Source: Methylophilales bacterium (lineage in GTDB: Bacteria > Pseudomonadota > Gammaproteobacteria > Burkholderiales > Methylophilaceae). From it: DNA of 64,000 nucleotides. The position numbers and the translations under genes were made by a program. The notes below the pieces were generated by a model, which was given only the letters and a program-made list of their open reading frames with translations, did not search any database and was not told the DNA's origin. Positions 36,762 to 46,556 of this stretch are shown here, piece after piece. Within the stretch, counting starts at the first letter, position 1. Each line of letters begins with the position of its first letter. The DNA is taken from positions 124,001-188,000 of the forward strand of contig CP081940.1 in assembly GCA_019823025.1 (NCBI GenBank), given 5' to 3'.

Positions 36762-38180
36762 TTAAATCCCTTCATGAGCAGCAATTGCCGCCCCAATAGC
36801 TGCAGCAATCACAGTAGGGGGCAACTCCTCATTATAGTCAGTTAGTTCAGGATTTGATTCAACAAAACTAGTGTTGAAGTCAGCCCCAATAAATTTTTCA
36901 TTTTTAAGAATTTCGACATAATAGGGAATAGTAGTTTTCACACCAAATACACCAATATCTCCAAGCGCCCGAATGCCTCTTGTAACTGCATCATCCCAAT
37001 TTAAAGCCCAAATGATGAGTTTAGCGCACATTGAATCATAGTAGGGAGGGATTATATAACCTGTATAAATTGATGCATCCGTCCTTACCCCAGGGCCACC
37101 AGCTGCATAATATCTCGTAATTTTACCAAAAGATGGTACGAATTCTTGTTTTGGATCCTCTGCATTAATTCTAAATTCAATAGAGTAGCCCCTGTGTTGT
37201 ATTTCTTCTTGCTTGTATCTCAGGTTTAATCCACTTGCAATCCTAATTTGCTCTTGAACAATATCAACGCCAGTAATATTTTCTGTAATTGTATGCTCTA
37301 CTTGCAAGCGTGTATTCATCTCCATAAAATAAAAATTATTTTCGCTATCAAGGAGAAATTCAACAGTACCTGCATTTTGATAATTTACAGCTTTGGATGC
37401 TTTAACAGCAAGATCACCAATATACGTTCTTTGCTCTTCATTAAGCTGTGGTGAGGGAGCTATCTCAATTAGTTTTTGATTTCTACGTTGTATTGAACAG
37501 TCTCGTTCAAATAGGTGAATAGCATTATTATCCTGGTCTGCTAAGATCTGTACCTCAATGTGTTTAGGGTTTAGTATACATTTCTCAATAAATACTTCAG
37601 GACTTCCAAATGCCTTTGTAGCCTCCGAAATGACTCTCTCATAATTTGACTCTACTTCATTCTCATTATCACACCTGCGGATACCTCTTCCACCACCACC
37701 ATTAGTAGCCTTGATCATTACAGGAAATCCAATATTTTTTGAAATCTTTACAGCTTCAGCAAGATCTTTTACGTTTCCTTCGCTACCAGGAATCACTGGG
37801 ACTCCTGCCTTAATCATTGCTTTTCTAGCTTCAATTTTGTCTCCCATTTTTTGGATGACTTCTGAGCTAGGACCGATAAAATGTAACCCTCTTTTTTTAC
37901 AAATAGCCGCAAAATTTGAATTCTCTGATAAAAAGCCATATCCAGGATGAACCCCATCACACCCAGCAGTAACGGCAACATTGGCGATCCAATGAGCATT
38001 TAAATAACCAGATAAGGGGTCAGATCCAATGAAATATGATTCATCAGCTTTCTTAACATGCAATGCATGTCTATCCGCATTGGAGTAGATCGCTACACTT
38101 GTGATACCCATTTCCTTACATGCTCTAATAATTCGAACAGCAATTTCGCCACGGTTAGCAATAAGAATTTTTGATATCAA
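36762..38180 (-). CDS. Biotin carboxylase subunit (pyruvate carboxylase subunit A)
   Basis: ATP-dependent carboxylation of biotin. The 472 residues follow the AccC/PycA pattern: KILIANRGEIAVRIIRACKE at the N terminus, GPSSEVIQKMGDK, the glycine-rich ATP lid NGGGGRGIRR, and FMEMNTRLQVEHTITE. The pairing with the gene six bases downstream and the absence of accB mark it as the pyruvate carboxylase subunit rather than the acetyl-CoA carboxylase one; this is from context. It is divergent from rpmF across 324 bases. Confidence 0.9.
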   Translation of the reverse strand: MISKILIANRGEIAVRIIRACKEMGITSVAIYSNADRHALHVKKADESYFIGSDPLSGYLNAHWIANVAVTAGCDGVHPGYGFLSENSNFAAICKKRGLHFIGPSSEVIQKMGDKIEARKAMIKAGVPVIPGSEGNVKDLAEAVKISKNIGFPVMIKATNGGGGRGIRRCDNENEVESNYERVISEATKAFGSPEVFIEKCILNPKHIEVQILADQDNNAIHLFERDCSIQRRNQKLIEIAPSPQLNEEQRTYIGDLAVKASKAVNYQNAGTVEFLLDSENNFYFMEMNTRLQVEHTITENITGVDIVQEQIRIASGLNLRYKQEEIQHRGYSIEFRINAEDPKQEFVPSFGKITRYYAAGGPGVRTDASIYTGYIIPPYYDSMCAKLIIWALNWDDAVTRGIRALGDIGVFGVKTTIPYYVEILKNEKFIGADFNTSFVESNPELTDYNEELPPTVIAAAIGAAIAAHEGI

Positions 38181-38385
38181 AAATTATGTCCTTTGATGAT
38201 AGGTTCTTTTATTAATTTATGAAATTCGTATACTGAATTGCACAATCTCAGCCGGCAATTATAACATGTTGAAAATAATCTTTTGCCAACTATGATCATT
38301 CAATTTTGAATTTATGTAATATCGAGAGTATATAAAGTTTCTTTTGAGCCGCTACTTTTCTTGGTAAAATTGGGAATAGGTATAA

Positions 38386-38420
38386 TTCAAAATAGATAGA
38401 TTTTATGATAAAATCTCCGC
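38386..38420 (+). promoter_or_regulatory. rpmF promoter with overlapping palindrome
   Basis: TTCAAA (38386-38391) and TAAAAT (38409-38414) lie 17 bases apart, with TGA giving an extended -10 and CTCCGC downstream. The same TGATAAAAT plus TC/GC block precedes acpP. A perfect palindrome of 8-base arms (AGATTTTA / TAAAATCT, three-base loop, 38398-38416) covers the -10. A further TATAAT at 38381-38386 could serve a second promoter. The remainder of the 324-base gap between the carboxylase gene and rpmF holds no gene. Confidence 0.55.
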
Positions 38421-38504
38421 TTAATAATGAGTAAAAGCTTTGTTTACAGATATTAAAAAATTTCTAGCTTTGAAAAATTAGCTTATTTAAATTAGGAGTA
38501 CTGT

Positions 38505-38684
38505 ATGGCCGTTCAGAAAAGTAAAAAATCACCATCAAGACGAAATATGAGAAGATCTCATGATGGTCTATCAAATGCCGCAATAGCGATTGAAAAAACA
38601 ACGGGTGAAACTCACCTAAGACATCATGTCAGCGCATCAGGTTTCTACAAAGGTAAAAAAGTAATAGAGACAAAAGGCGAGTAG
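38505..38684 (+). CDS. rpmF: 50S ribosomal protein L32
   Basis: A 59-residue large-subunit protein starting [20 protein letters not shown], the diagnostic L32 N terminus. [10 protein letters not shown] follows. The zinc cysteines of some L32 forms are absent, as in other proteobacteria. The ribosome site AGGAG is ten bases upstream. It begins the plsX-fab cluster. The DUF177/YceD gene that normally precedes rpmF is missing. Confidence 0.98.
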   Translation: MAVQKSKKSPSRRNMRRSHDGLSNAAIAIEKTTGETHLRHHVSASGFYKGKKVIETKGE

Positions 38685-38705
38685 GCATCAGTCTACGATT
38701 AGCTG

Positions 38706-39716
38706 ATGCAACATAAAATTTCAGTTGATGCAATGGGCGGTGATTTTGGTCCGTCTGTCACAATCCCAGCATCATTAAAGATTTTAAAAAAATATGAGAA
38801 CATATCTATAGTTTTAGTGGGTAATGCTGATGAAATTACCCAAATACTCAAGAAGAAAAAATCACTAAATCATCCTAGAATTACTATTCATAATGCGACT
38901 CAAATTGTTGGCATGGATGAGCTTCCACAAAGTGCATTAAAAAATAAGAAAGACTCATCAATGCGAGTGAGTATTAATTTAGTGAAAGAAGGTGTTGTTG
39001 ATGCCTGCGTGAGTGCAGGCAATACAGGCGCTCTTATGGCAACTGCCCGCTTTGTTTTAAGAATGTTGCCTGGTATCGATAGACCCGCTATATCAAGTGA
39101 ATTGCCTAGTGCTAACGGTACAACATGTATGCTGGATTTAGGTGCTAATGCAGACTGCACCCCTGAACAGCTTCTTCAATTCGGCATTATGGGATCAATT
39201 TTGACAAATGTTTTGCATAAAAAAAATAACCCATCAATTGGGTTATTAAGTAACGGAAGTGAGGCGATGAAAGGAAGTGAGGTGGTAAAAAAATCTGCAG
39301 AGTTATTTAGAAATAGTCATTTAAACTTCCATGGAAACGTCGAGGGGGATGATATATTTAAGGGAACTACTGATGTGGTTGTCTGTGACGGCTTCACAGG
39401 AAATATTTCATTAAAGACAACAGAAGGCCTAGCTCAGATGATGGCAAATTTTCTAACGGTAGAATTTAAACGTAATTTTTTAACAAAAATTTCAGCACTT
39501 ATTGCACTTCCCGTTTTGAACCGATTTAAAAAAAGATTAGATCCTCGTAGATATAACGGGGCTTCATTCCTTGGGCTTAATGGGATTGTAGTTAAAAGTC
39601 ATGGAGGTGCAGATGAATTTGCATTCATACATGCTTTAGAAACAACGATTTCAGAATCAGAAAATGATGTAATATCCAAAATTAAAGATCAACTTAAAGT
39701 TGAGTCAATAATATAA
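38706..39716 (+). CDS. plsX: Phosphate acyltransferase PlsX
   Basis: Converts acyl-ACP to acyl-phosphate for phospholipid synthesis. The 336 residues carry SVDAMGGDFGPSVTIPAS, VSAGNTGALMATARFVLRM, MLDLGANADCTPEQL and VCDGFTGNISLKTTEG, all family hallmarks. The alternative early start of the ATG series fits the usual length. It lies between rpmF and fabH, the common order. Confidence 0.98.
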   Translation: MQHKISVDAMGGDFGPSVTIPASLKILKKYENISIVLVGNADEITQILKKKKSLNHPRITIHNATQIVGMDELPQSALKNKKDSSMRVSINLVKEGVVDACVSAGNTGALMATARFVLRMLPGIDRPAISSELPSANGTTCMLDLGANADCTPEQLLQFGIMGSILTNVLHKKNNPSIGLLSNGSEAMKGSEVVKKSAELFRNSHLNFHGNVEGDDIFKGTTDVVVCDGFTGNISLKTTEGLAQMMANFLTVEFKRNFLTKISALIALPVLNRFKKRLDPRRYNGASFLGLNGIVVKSHGGADEFAFIHALETTISESENDVISKIKDQLKVESII

Positions 39717-39725
39717 AATAATCTA

Positions 39726-40676
39726 ATGAACTATTCAAAAATAAAAGGATGCGGAAGCTACCTGCCTACGAAGGTTTTAACTAATGCTGACCTTGAGTCA
39801 ACTCTAGACACAACAGACGAATGGATCACCACAAGAACTGGAATCAAAAAAAGACATATTGTTGCTGAGGATGAATTAACAAGTGATCTGGCATATGAGG
39901 CAGCTAAAATCGCAATTAGTGATGCCAACATACAATCAAGTGAAATTGATTTAATTATAGTTGCTACTACCACACCCGATAAAGTATTTCCAAGCACTGC
40001 ATGTATCTTACAAAAAAAATTAGGCATTGACGAATGTGCAGCATTCGATATCCAAGCTGTCTGTAGTGGTTTTATTTATGCGCTTTCGGTGGCTGATAAA
40101 TTTATAAAGACAGGGTCTGCAAAAAATGTATTAGTTGTAGGTGCAGATGCAATGTCTAAAATTACTGATTATTCGGACAGAAGTAATGCAATTTTATGGG
40201 GTGACGGCTCAGGTGCGGTTATCCTCTCAAAATCAAATGAAGAAGGAATTCTTTCTACTCATATACATGCCAAAGGGGAACATGAGGAGCTTCTTCATGT
40301 TCCAAGAAAAGGGCAGCAAGGCTTAAAAGATACTATTGATATGAAAGGCAATCAGGTTTTTAAGATGGCGGTAAATACACTTGATATGATTGTTGATGAA
40401 ACATTAAATGCGAATAATCTTGCGAAAGAAGATATTGATTGGGTTGTTCCTCACCAGGCTAACATCCGTATTCTTGAAGCCACTGCAAAAAAATTAAATA
40501 TGAGTATGGATAAATTAATTGTGACTATTGATGAACAAGGCAATACTTCAGCTGCATCAATACCCTTGGCGCTTGACTTTGGGATTAAGCAAAAAAAAAT
40601 AAAACCAGGACATTTAATTTTAATGGAAGCATTTGGGGGTGGTTTTACCTGGGGCTCAGCACTAATAAGGATGTGA
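39726..40676 (+). CDS. fabH: 3-oxoacyl-ACP synthase III (KASIII)
   Basis: Starts fatty acid synthesis by condensing acetyl-CoA with malonyl-ACP. The 316 residues show the initial TDEWITTRTGIKKRH. The catalytic cysteine is in DIQAVCSGFIYAL, the histidine in VPHQANIRILEA, and the asparagine in GNTSAASIPLAL. The start is preceded by a weak site. It follows plsX by nine bases and is co-transcribed with fabD, whose start follows immediately after its stop. Confidence 0.98.
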   Translation: MNYSKIKGCGSYLPTKVLTNADLESTLDTTDEWITTRTGIKKRHIVAEDELTSDLAYEAAKIAISDANIQSSEIDLIIVATTTPDKVFPSTACILQKKLGIDECAAFDIQAVCSGFIYALSVADKFIKTGSAKNVLVVGADAMSKITDYSDRSNAILWGDGSGAVILSKSNEEGILSTHIHAKGEHEELLHVPRKGQQGLKDTIDMKGNQVFKMAVNTLDMIVDETLNANNLAKEDIDWVVPHQANIRILEATAKKLNMSMDKLIVTIDEQGNTSAASIPLALDFGIKQKKIKPGHLILMEAFGGGFTWGSALIRM

Positions 40677-40677
40677 T

Positions 40678-41604
40678 ATGACTGATTTTGTAGCATTATT
40701 TCCAGGACAAGGTTCACAATCAATAGGAATGATGCAAAATTTAACTTCGAATTCCCTAATTAAAAAAACTTTTGATCAAGCATCAGATATCCTAAATACC
40801 AATTTTTGGGATATGGTAAATATTGAAAATACGAATATCAATCAAACAATTAATACGCAACCCTTAATGCTTGCTGCCGGTATTGCAACATGGCGAGTAT
40901 TTAAGGAGAGTAACATTAACCACCCATCTTTTGCAGCAGGTCATAGCCTTGGTGAGTTCACAGCCTTGGTGGCGGCAGAAGTATTTTCATTTGAGAATGG
41001 ACTACATATTGTTAAAAAAAGGGCCGAGTTAATGCAAAACACTGTAACAAGTGATGAGGGTGCGATGGCCGCAATTTTAGGTTTAAAAGACAGTGAAGTT
41101 ATTAATATCTGTAATAACCTAAAGGAAAAAGGGGTTATAGAGGCAGTCAATTTTAATTCCCCTGGTCAAGTTGTAGTGGCCGGAGAAAAAATAACAATTG
41201 AAACCTCGCTTGAGGTGTTTAAAGAGGCAGGAGCTAAAAGAGCGATTATTCTTCCTGTTAGTGTACCGTCGCATTGCAGCTTGATGAAAGAAGCAGCGAT
41301 AGAATTCAAAGAGTTTTTATCTTCTATTAACTTTGCAAAACCAATATTTCCTGTAGTGCAAAATTTTGAGGCAATTCCCTATGATGATGAAGAAAAAATC
41401 AAAGAAGGACTTTTTCATCAGTTATTCAATCCTGTAAGATGGACGCAGTCTATGGAGTTTATGATTGAAAAAAAACTTAATATTTTTCTTGAGATTGGTC
41501 CTGGCAAAGTCCTTACGAGCCTAAGTAAGAGGATTAATAGAGATTCAAATAACATTTCAATTGATTCAATGGAGTCAATTGAAAATTTTAAAGAGATTAG
41601 TTAA
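40678..41604 (+). CDS. fabD: Malonyl-CoA-ACP transacylase
   Basis: Loads malonyl onto ACP. The 308 residues carry FPGQGSQSIGM at the N terminus and the catalytic serine in GHSLGEFTALVAA near residue 92. The active-site histidine is in SVPSHCSLMK and the substrate-binding QPLMLAAG region is present. It sits in the fabH-fabD-fabG order. Confidence 0.98.
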   Translation: MTDFVALFPGQGSQSIGMMQNLTSNSLIKKTFDQASDILNTNFWDMVNIENTNINQTINTQPLMLAAGIATWRVFKESNINHPSFAAGHSLGEFTALVAAEVFSFENGLHIVKKRAELMQNTVTSDEGAMAAILGLKDSEVINICNNLKEKGVIEAVNFNSPGQVVVAGEKITIETSLEVFKEAGAKRAIILPVSVPSHCSLMKEAAIEFKEFLSSINFAKPIFPVVQNFEAIPYDDEEKIKEGLFHQLFNPVRWTQSMEFMIEKKLNIFLEIGPGKVLTSLSKRINRDSNNISIDSMESIENFKEIS

Positions 41605-41630
41605 ATTACATACAAGAGATTAGGAAAAAA

Positions 41631-42374
41631 ATGAATATTCAAAATAAAGTCGTTTTAGTGACAGGAGCCAGCAGAGGAATTGGTATGGCAATTGCAACTG
41701 AGCTATCTGACAAAGGTGCAATTGTTATAGGCACCGCTACATCGGTTGATGGAGCCTCTAATATTTCAAAAGCTTTATCCGCGCAAGAAAGAAAAGTTGA
41801 GGGAATGGTCCTAGATGTCAACAGTAGTGATTCTATTACAAATTTAATTAAAGCAATTAATGATAAATATGGTGATATTCAAATTTTGGTCAATAATGCT
41901 GGAATTACACAGGATAATTTACTCGTAAGAATGAAGGATGAAGAGTGGGACAGTGTTTTGAATACTAATTTAACCTCTATTTATAGGCTAAGTAAATCTG
42001 TTTTGAGAAGTATGATGAAAAGTAGGTATGGGAAAATTATCAATATTTCATCTGTAGTAGGGCACATGGGTAATGCAGGCCAGACAAACTATGTCGCATC
42101 TAAAGCAGGAATTACTGGATTTACAAAGTCGTTAGCCCAAGAGGTCGGTAATAGAGGAATTACGGTAAATTGTGTAGCTCCAGGATTTATTGATACGGAT
42201 ATGACAAAATCTTTATCAGATGAGCAAAAAGAAAAGCTTTTGTCTCATATTCCTTTATCTAGGCTTGGAAATCCATTAGATATTGCAAAGGCTGTTGTAT
42301 TTTTAGCTTCAGATGACGCCGATTATATTACTGGAGAAACTATTCATATTAATGGCGGCATGTTAATGGCATAA
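41631..42374 (+). CDS. fabG: 3-oxoacyl-ACP reductase FabG
   Basis: NADPH-dependent reduction in the elongation cycle. The 247-residue short-chain dehydrogenase has LVTGASRGIGMAIATEL at the N terminus, the NNAG motif in LVNNAGITQD, the catalytic serine in NISSVVGHMGN, and YVASKAG as the YxxxK pair. VNCVAPGFIDTDM is typical of FabG. It has AGGAAA upstream and is followed by a 120-base gap with an acpP promoter. Confidence 0.98.
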   Translation: MNIQNKVVLVTGASRGIGMAIATELSDKGAIVIGTATSVDGASNISKALSAQERKVEGMVLDVNSSDSITNLIKAINDKYGDIQILVNNAGITQDNLLVRMKDEEWDSVLNTNLTSIYRLSKSVLRSMMKSRYGKIINISSVVGHMGNAGQTNYVASKAGITGFTKSLAQEVGNRGITVNCVAPGFIDTDMTKSLSDEQKEKLLSHIPLSRLGNPLDIAKAVVFLASDDADYITGETIHINGGMLMA

Positions 42375-42424
42375 ATGTATAAATAAGAAAGTAGAGGTAT
42401 TTTTTTTTAATATTAAAAAAAAGG

Positions 42425-42458
42425 TTAGAAAAATTGAATTCATTTGATAAAATGTCGC
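42425..42458 (+). promoter_or_regulatory. acpP promoter
   Basis: TTAGAA (42425-42430) and TAAAAT (42448-42453) are separated by 17 bases. An extended -10 TGA and the GTCGC discriminator follow the pattern at rpmF. It lies 40 bases before acpP and would give this highly needed protein its own transcript inside the fab cluster. Confidence 0.55.
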
Positions 42459-42496
42459 AACACTAATTTGTTATTTTAAAAAAAGGGGTAATTTTA

Positions 42497-42733
42497 ATGT
42501 CAGATATCGAACAAAGAGTGAAGAAAATAGTTTCAGAACAATTAGGAACAGAAGAAGCAAGCTTAAAGAACGAATCATCCTTCATTAATGATTTAGGCGC
42601 AGATTCACTTGATACTGTTGAATTGGTTATGGCTTTAGAAGAGGAATTTAATACTGAAATCCCTGATGAAGAGGCAGAGAAAATTACAACGGTTCAGCAA
42701 GCTATAGATTATATTAACGCTAACCTTAAATAA
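42497..42733 (+). CDS. acpP: Acyl carrier protein
   Basis: Carries growing acyl chains on a phosphopantetheine arm. The 78-residue acidic protein has the attachment serine in [38 protein letters not shown] follows as usual. It has a GGGG-containing ribosome site and its own promoter, and is followed by fabF after a hairpin of GAGCCCA with TGGGTTC. Confidence 0.99.
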   Translation: MSDIEQRVKKIVSEQLGTEEASLKNESSFINDLGADSLDTVELVMALEEEFNTEIPDEEAEKITTVQQAIDYINANLK

Positions 42734-42776
42734 AAAAAAATCTTGGAGCCCACTTCAATCTTAGCTGGGTTCATTC

Positions 42777-44021
42777 ATGAATAAACGAAGAGTAGTGGTC
42801 ACAGGGCTTGGTTTGGTTACACCAGTAGGTATCGGTGTCAATGAGTCTTGGAAGAATATAATTGAAGGCCAATCAGGCATTTCAAATATAACTAACTTCG
42901 ATACAAATGGCTTCGCTACTCCCTTCTCATCAACCATTGCAGGCGAAGTTAAAAACTTCGATCCAAAAGAATACTTAAACCCAAAAGATGCCAGAAGAAT
43001 GGATACCTTTATTCAATATGGTTTAGTTGCAGCGCATGAAGCTTTTAAAGACTCAGGTATTGAAGTAAGCGATAAAAATGCACACAGAATAGGTACATCT
43101 ATTGGTTCAGGTATTGGAGGGGTTAATCTAATTGAAAATCAGGCTGAGCTATTAAGAACAGGTGGCCCAAGAAAAATTTCACCGTTCTTTGTTCCGGGGA
43201 CCATTATCAACATGGTAGCAGGTAATCTTTCAATTGCGTTAGGCCTTAAGGGTCCTAATATATCAATTGTCACTGCTTGCACCTCAGGAACACATTCAAT
43301 AGGCGATGCTAGCCGTATGATTGAATATGGTGATGCAGACGTTATGGTGGCTGGCGGGGCAGAAGCAGCAATTACCCCCCTAACTGTCGCTGGTTTTTGT
43401 TCTGCAAAAGCATTGAGTTCAAGAAATGATGATCCTAAAACTGCATCAAGACCATGGGATAAAGACAGAGATGGCTTTGTAATTGGTGAGGGAGCAGGCA
43501 TTATGGTTTTAGAGGAAATCGAACATGCAAAGAAAAGGGGGGCAAAAATTTATTGTGAGTTAGCTGGTTATGGAATGAGTGCAGATGCACACCATATTAC
43601 AGCTCCAACAGTGGATGGACCAAAAAGATCAATGCTCAGCGCATTAAACCATGCGGGAATTAATAACGATGAAATAGGGTATGTTAATGCTCATGGAACA
43701 TCTACCCCACTGGGTGATATAAATGAAACTAACGCCATAAAAGAGACCTTTAATGACCATGCAAAAAAATTGGTTGTTAACTCAACAAAATCAATGACTG
43801 GGCATTTACTAGGAGGTGCAGGTGGAATTGAATCAGTTTTTACTGCGTTGGCAGTTAATCACCAAATCTCTCCACCAACGATCAATATTTTCAATCAAGA
43901 TCCTGAGTGTGACCTAGACTATTGTGCAAACGAAGCAAGAGAAATTGAAATTAAGGCGGCACTTAAAAACAACTTTGGATTTGGTGGAACCAATGGAAGT
44001 CTCGTATTTAAAAAAAGCTAA
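42777..44021 (+). CDS. fabF: 3-oxoacyl-ACP synthase II
   Basis: Condensing enzyme for chain elongation. The 414 residues have [13 protein letters not shown] at the N terminus and the catalytic cysteine in [14 protein letters not shown] near residue 164. The two histidines are in [12 protein letters not shown] and [27 protein letters not shown] closes the protein as in other KASII enzymes. It follows acpP directly. Confidence 0.98.
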   Translation: MNKRRVVVTGLGLVTPVGIGVNESWKNIIEGQSGISNITNFDTNGFATPFSSTIAGEVKNFDPKEYLNPKDARRMDTFIQYGLVAAHEAFKDSGIEVSDKNAHRIGTSIGSGIGGVNLIENQAELLRTGGPRKISPFFVPGTIINMVAGNLSIALGLKGPNISIVTACTSGTHSIGDASRMIEYGDADVMVAGGAEAAITPLTVAGFCSAKALSSRNDDPKTASRPWDKDRDGFVIGEGAGIMVLEEIEHAKKRGAKIYCELAGYGMSADAHHITAPTVDGPKRSMLSALNHAGINNDEIGYVNAHGTSTPLGDINETNAIKETFNDHAKKLVVNSTKSMTGHLLGGAGGIESVFTALAVNHQISPPTINIFNQDPECDLDYCANEAREIEIKAALKNNFGFGGTNGSLVFKKS

Positions 44022-44033
44022 ATAGAATTTAAA

Positions 44034-44846
44034 TTGGCAAAAAATTTTTTAATTAATGGCGACGCTAAAAACTCTTTAAGCCCCTTTGATCGTGGCCTTG
44101 CATTTGGTGATGGAGTATTTAGAACCTTTCTTGTTAAAGATGGTAATCCCATAAATTGGAAAAATCAGTATCAAAAACTGTCAATGGATTTAAAAGTTAT
44201 TGATATCAAATCACCAAGCAAAAAAACACTTTTAACAGAGATTCAAAAGCTATTTCCAGCTAAAGGTATTTTTATTTCAAAAATAATAGTTACACGCGGT
44301 GAATCAATGACGGGTTATGACTTTAATGAAGGAATAAAACCCACAAGAATTTTATTAAAAATTGATTTCAATATTAATAAATCCGAAATTTTTAAAAAAG
44401 GTGTTCGGCTAACAACATCTAATATTGAGACTTCAAAATCTCCTCATCCTGGTTTAAAAAATTTAAATAGACTTGAAAATGTATTAGCTAGAAAGGCCAT
44501 AAGTAACAATTTTTTTGATGCAATAATGCTCGATAGTAATGGAAATATTTGTGATTGTGCTAGGTCAAGTTTATTTATTAGGTATGGCAGTAAGTTAAAT
44601 ACAGCAAGCAATAGAAGCTTTGGTATTCACGGAGTCACAAAAAAAATTATATGCGAAAATGTAAAAAAACTTAACTTAACCATTGATTATTCACCTCTAA
44701 CATTAAATCAATTAGAAAAGGCGGATGAAGTCATTGTGTCTAATTCAATCTTTGGAGCACTTCAAGTTGTAAGGTTTAAAAACACCAAATGGGAAAAAGG
44801 GACCTTAGCAAATTCAATTAACAATCTACTAAATGAATCTGATTAA
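44034..44846 (+). CDS. pabC: Aminodeoxychorismate lyase (class IV PLP enzyme)
   Basis: Releases pyruvate from aminodeoxychorismate to form p-aminobenzoate for folate. The 270 residues belong to the branched-chain aminotransferase fold: SLSPFDRGLAFGDGVFRTF near the N terminus, the PLP lysine region LKNLNRLENVLARKA, and SNSIFGALQVV. The start is a TTG, since no ATG occurs before the conserved FLINGD. The position between fabF and mltG is classical and supports PabC over a D-amino acid transaminase. Confidence 0.9.
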   Translation: MAKNFLINGDAKNSLSPFDRGLAFGDGVFRTFLVKDGNPINWKNQYQKLSMDLKVIDIKSPSKKTLLTEIQKLFPAKGIFISKIIVTRGESMTGYDFNEGIKPTRILLKIDFNINKSEIFKKGVRLTTSNIETSKSPHPGLKNLNRLENVLARKAISNNFFDAIMLDSNGNICDCARSSLFIRYGSKLNTASNRSFGIHGVTKKIICENVKKLNLTIDYSPLTLNQLEKADEVIVSNSIFGALQVVRFKNTKWEKGTLANSINNLLNESD

Positions 44847-45942
44847 ATTAAAACTCTTACTAGTAAAGATCTTGAATGATTCATTTGTTTTTTTCAAAGA
44901 AAATAAACCAGTTGTTGTAAAACGAATAAATAATATTATTCCAATTAATAAAAACCTTCTATCAGAAAAAAATCTGTTAGCTATAAAATCTATGGCTGTC
45001 ATATTTTTTTTCTGGGTAATTAGTTATCCTTTCATATCACTAAATGTTGATCAAAAAAATTCATTTCTTGAGGTTAAGAAAGGAGAAAATATTACTCAAA
45101 TTGCTAATAAACTTGTAAAACAAAGTGTTTTACCTGATATTTTTAGGTTTAAATTATTAGCTAAGCTGAGCAATAGGTCAGAAAGTATAAAAAGCGGACA
45201 TTATCTTTTAAAAAATAATACTAGCCCCAATGAAATATTATCTCTCCTTGAAAGTGGCAATGGAATCCTCTATCCAATCACATTTATTGAAGGGTCAACG
45301 CTGAATGAAAACCTAGAAAAATTAAAGAATAATAGGCTACTAACAAATAATGAATCATTTAATTCGCTTAAAAGCTTAAAAATAAGTTTAAACATTCAGG
45401 AAAAGTCACTTGAAGGATTATTTTTCCCTGATACGTATTACTTTTTTAATGGAACTTCTGGTACAGATATTCTAAAAGAGTCTCATGAAATGATGATGCA
45501 AAGGCTTGATCTCGCATGGGAGAATAAAACACCCAATCTTCCATATAAAAATAAGTACGAAGCCTTAATTGTGGCATCCATTATTGAAAAAGAGCTTGGG
45601 AATAGGGATGAAGCAAACCTTATAGCAGGAGTTTTTGTAAATCGTATGAGGATTGGTATGCCTCTTCAGAGCGACCCGACAGTCATATATGGTATGCATG
45701 AAAAATTTAATGGTAATCTCACAAAGCAAGACCTCATGCGCGATACTCCTTACAATACTTATACACGTAACGGATTACCACCATCTCCAATTTGTTTACC
45801 AGGCTTTGATGTAATCGAAGCAGCGCTTAACCCAGCAGAAACTAATGCTTTTTATTTTGTTGCAAAAGGTGATAATAAAACACATCACTTTTCAAAAACT
45901 TTAAAAGAGCATAATAAGGCTGTAAAAAAATATCAAAGATGA
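44833..45942 (+). CDS. mltG: Endolytic murein transglycosylase MltG (YceG)
   Basis: Cleaves nascent glycan strands at the inner membrane, setting chain length. The 369 residues have a cytoplasmic N terminus of about 55 residues, longer than usual. One membrane helix (IKSMAVIFFFWVIS) and a LysM-like region (EVKKGENITQIANKL) follow. The catalytic glutamate is in ASIIEKELGNRDE. MPLQSDPTVIYG and TRNGLPPSPICLPG are also typical. It overlaps pabC by 14 bases and tmk by four. Confidence 0.96.
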   Translation: MNLIKLKLLLVKILNDSFVFFKENKPVVVKRINNIIPINKNLLSEKNLLAIKSMAVIFFFWVISYPFISLNVDQKNSFLEVKKGENITQIANKLVKQSVLPDIFRFKLLAKLSNRSESIKSGHYLLKNNTSPNEILSLLESGNGILYPITFIEGSTLNENLEKLKNNRLLTNNESFNSLKSLKISLNIQEKSLEGLFFPDTYYFFNGTSGTDILKESHEMMMQRLDLAWENKTPNLPYKNKYEALIVASIIEKELGNRDEANLIAGVFVNRMRIGMPLQSDPTVIYGMHEKFNGNLTKQDLMRDTPYNTYTRNGLPPSPICLPGFDVIEAALNPAETNAFYFVAKGDNKTHHFSKTLKEHNKAVKKYQR

Positions 45943-46556
45943 ATAATTTAGGAAAATTTATTACACTCGAAGGAGTTGATGGTGCAGGCAAAACTACTCA
46001 TGTGGAATTTATAAAAAAATACCTTGCTGATTTGGGTGTAAATTTTGTTATGACAAGAGAGCCAGGTGGGACCTTGCTTGGTGAGCAATTAAGACAAATT
46101 TTACTTCACGAAGAGATGAGTCCCGAAACTGAAACTTTATTGATGTTTGCAGCAAGGAACGAACATATTGAGGAAGTAATCCGTCCAAACCTTACAGAGG
46201 GAAAAGTTGTGATTAGCGATCGATTCACTGATGCAACATACGCATACCAGTCAGGAGGTAAGGGAGTAAAAGAGAAAAAAATTGATATCCTTAAGGAATG
46301 GGTTCAAGCAAGCCTCCAACCCGATCTCACTTTTCTATTTGATCTATCTGTAGAGGTAAGTATTGAAAGACTCAATAAAACAAGGGAGCTGGATAAGTTC
46401 GAAAGGGAAGAGAAAGGTTTTCATGAAAATATAAGGCAAAAATACTTATTGCTCGCTAAAGCATCTCCAGCAAGATTTTGTATTTTAAATAGTGAAGAGT
46501 CGATTGAAGAAATTCAAAATCAGATTAAATTAAACCTTGATCGGGTTGTGGGATGA
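45939..46556 (+). CDS. tmk: Thymidylate kinase
   Basis: Phosphorylates dTMP to dTDP. The 205 residues have the P-loop FITLEGVDGAGKTTH, TREPGGTLLGEQLRQILL, and the DRF motif in VISDRFTDATYAYQSGGKG. The lid region is shorter than in E. coli. It overlaps mltG (ATGA-type) and holB (four bases). Confidence 0.98.
   Translation: MNNLGKFITLEGVDGAGKTTHVEFIKKYLADLGVNFVMTREPGGTLLGEQLRQILLHEEMSPETETLLMFAARNEHIEEVIRPNLTEGKVVISDRFTDATYAYQSGGKGVKEKKIDILKEWVQASLQPDLTFLFDLSVEVSIERLNKTRELDKFEREEKGFHENIRQKYLLLAKASPARFCILNSEESIEEIQNQIKLNLDRVVG

Noticed and set aside
34908..38180. Oxaloacetate decarboxylase sodium pump
   Set aside because: The carboxyltransferase subunit resembles OadA, but the membrane OadB and OadG genes are absent and a biotin carboxylase gene is adjacent, favouring pyruvate carboxylase.
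42400..42425. T-run/AATATT/A-run palindrome after fabG as a terminator
   Set aside because: It has no GC in the stem and is better explained as AT-rich spacer; a promoter for acpP follows.
43139..43501. 120-codon minus-strand frame opposite fabF
   Set aside because: Antisense shadow rich in proline and alanine, produced by the codon use of fabF.
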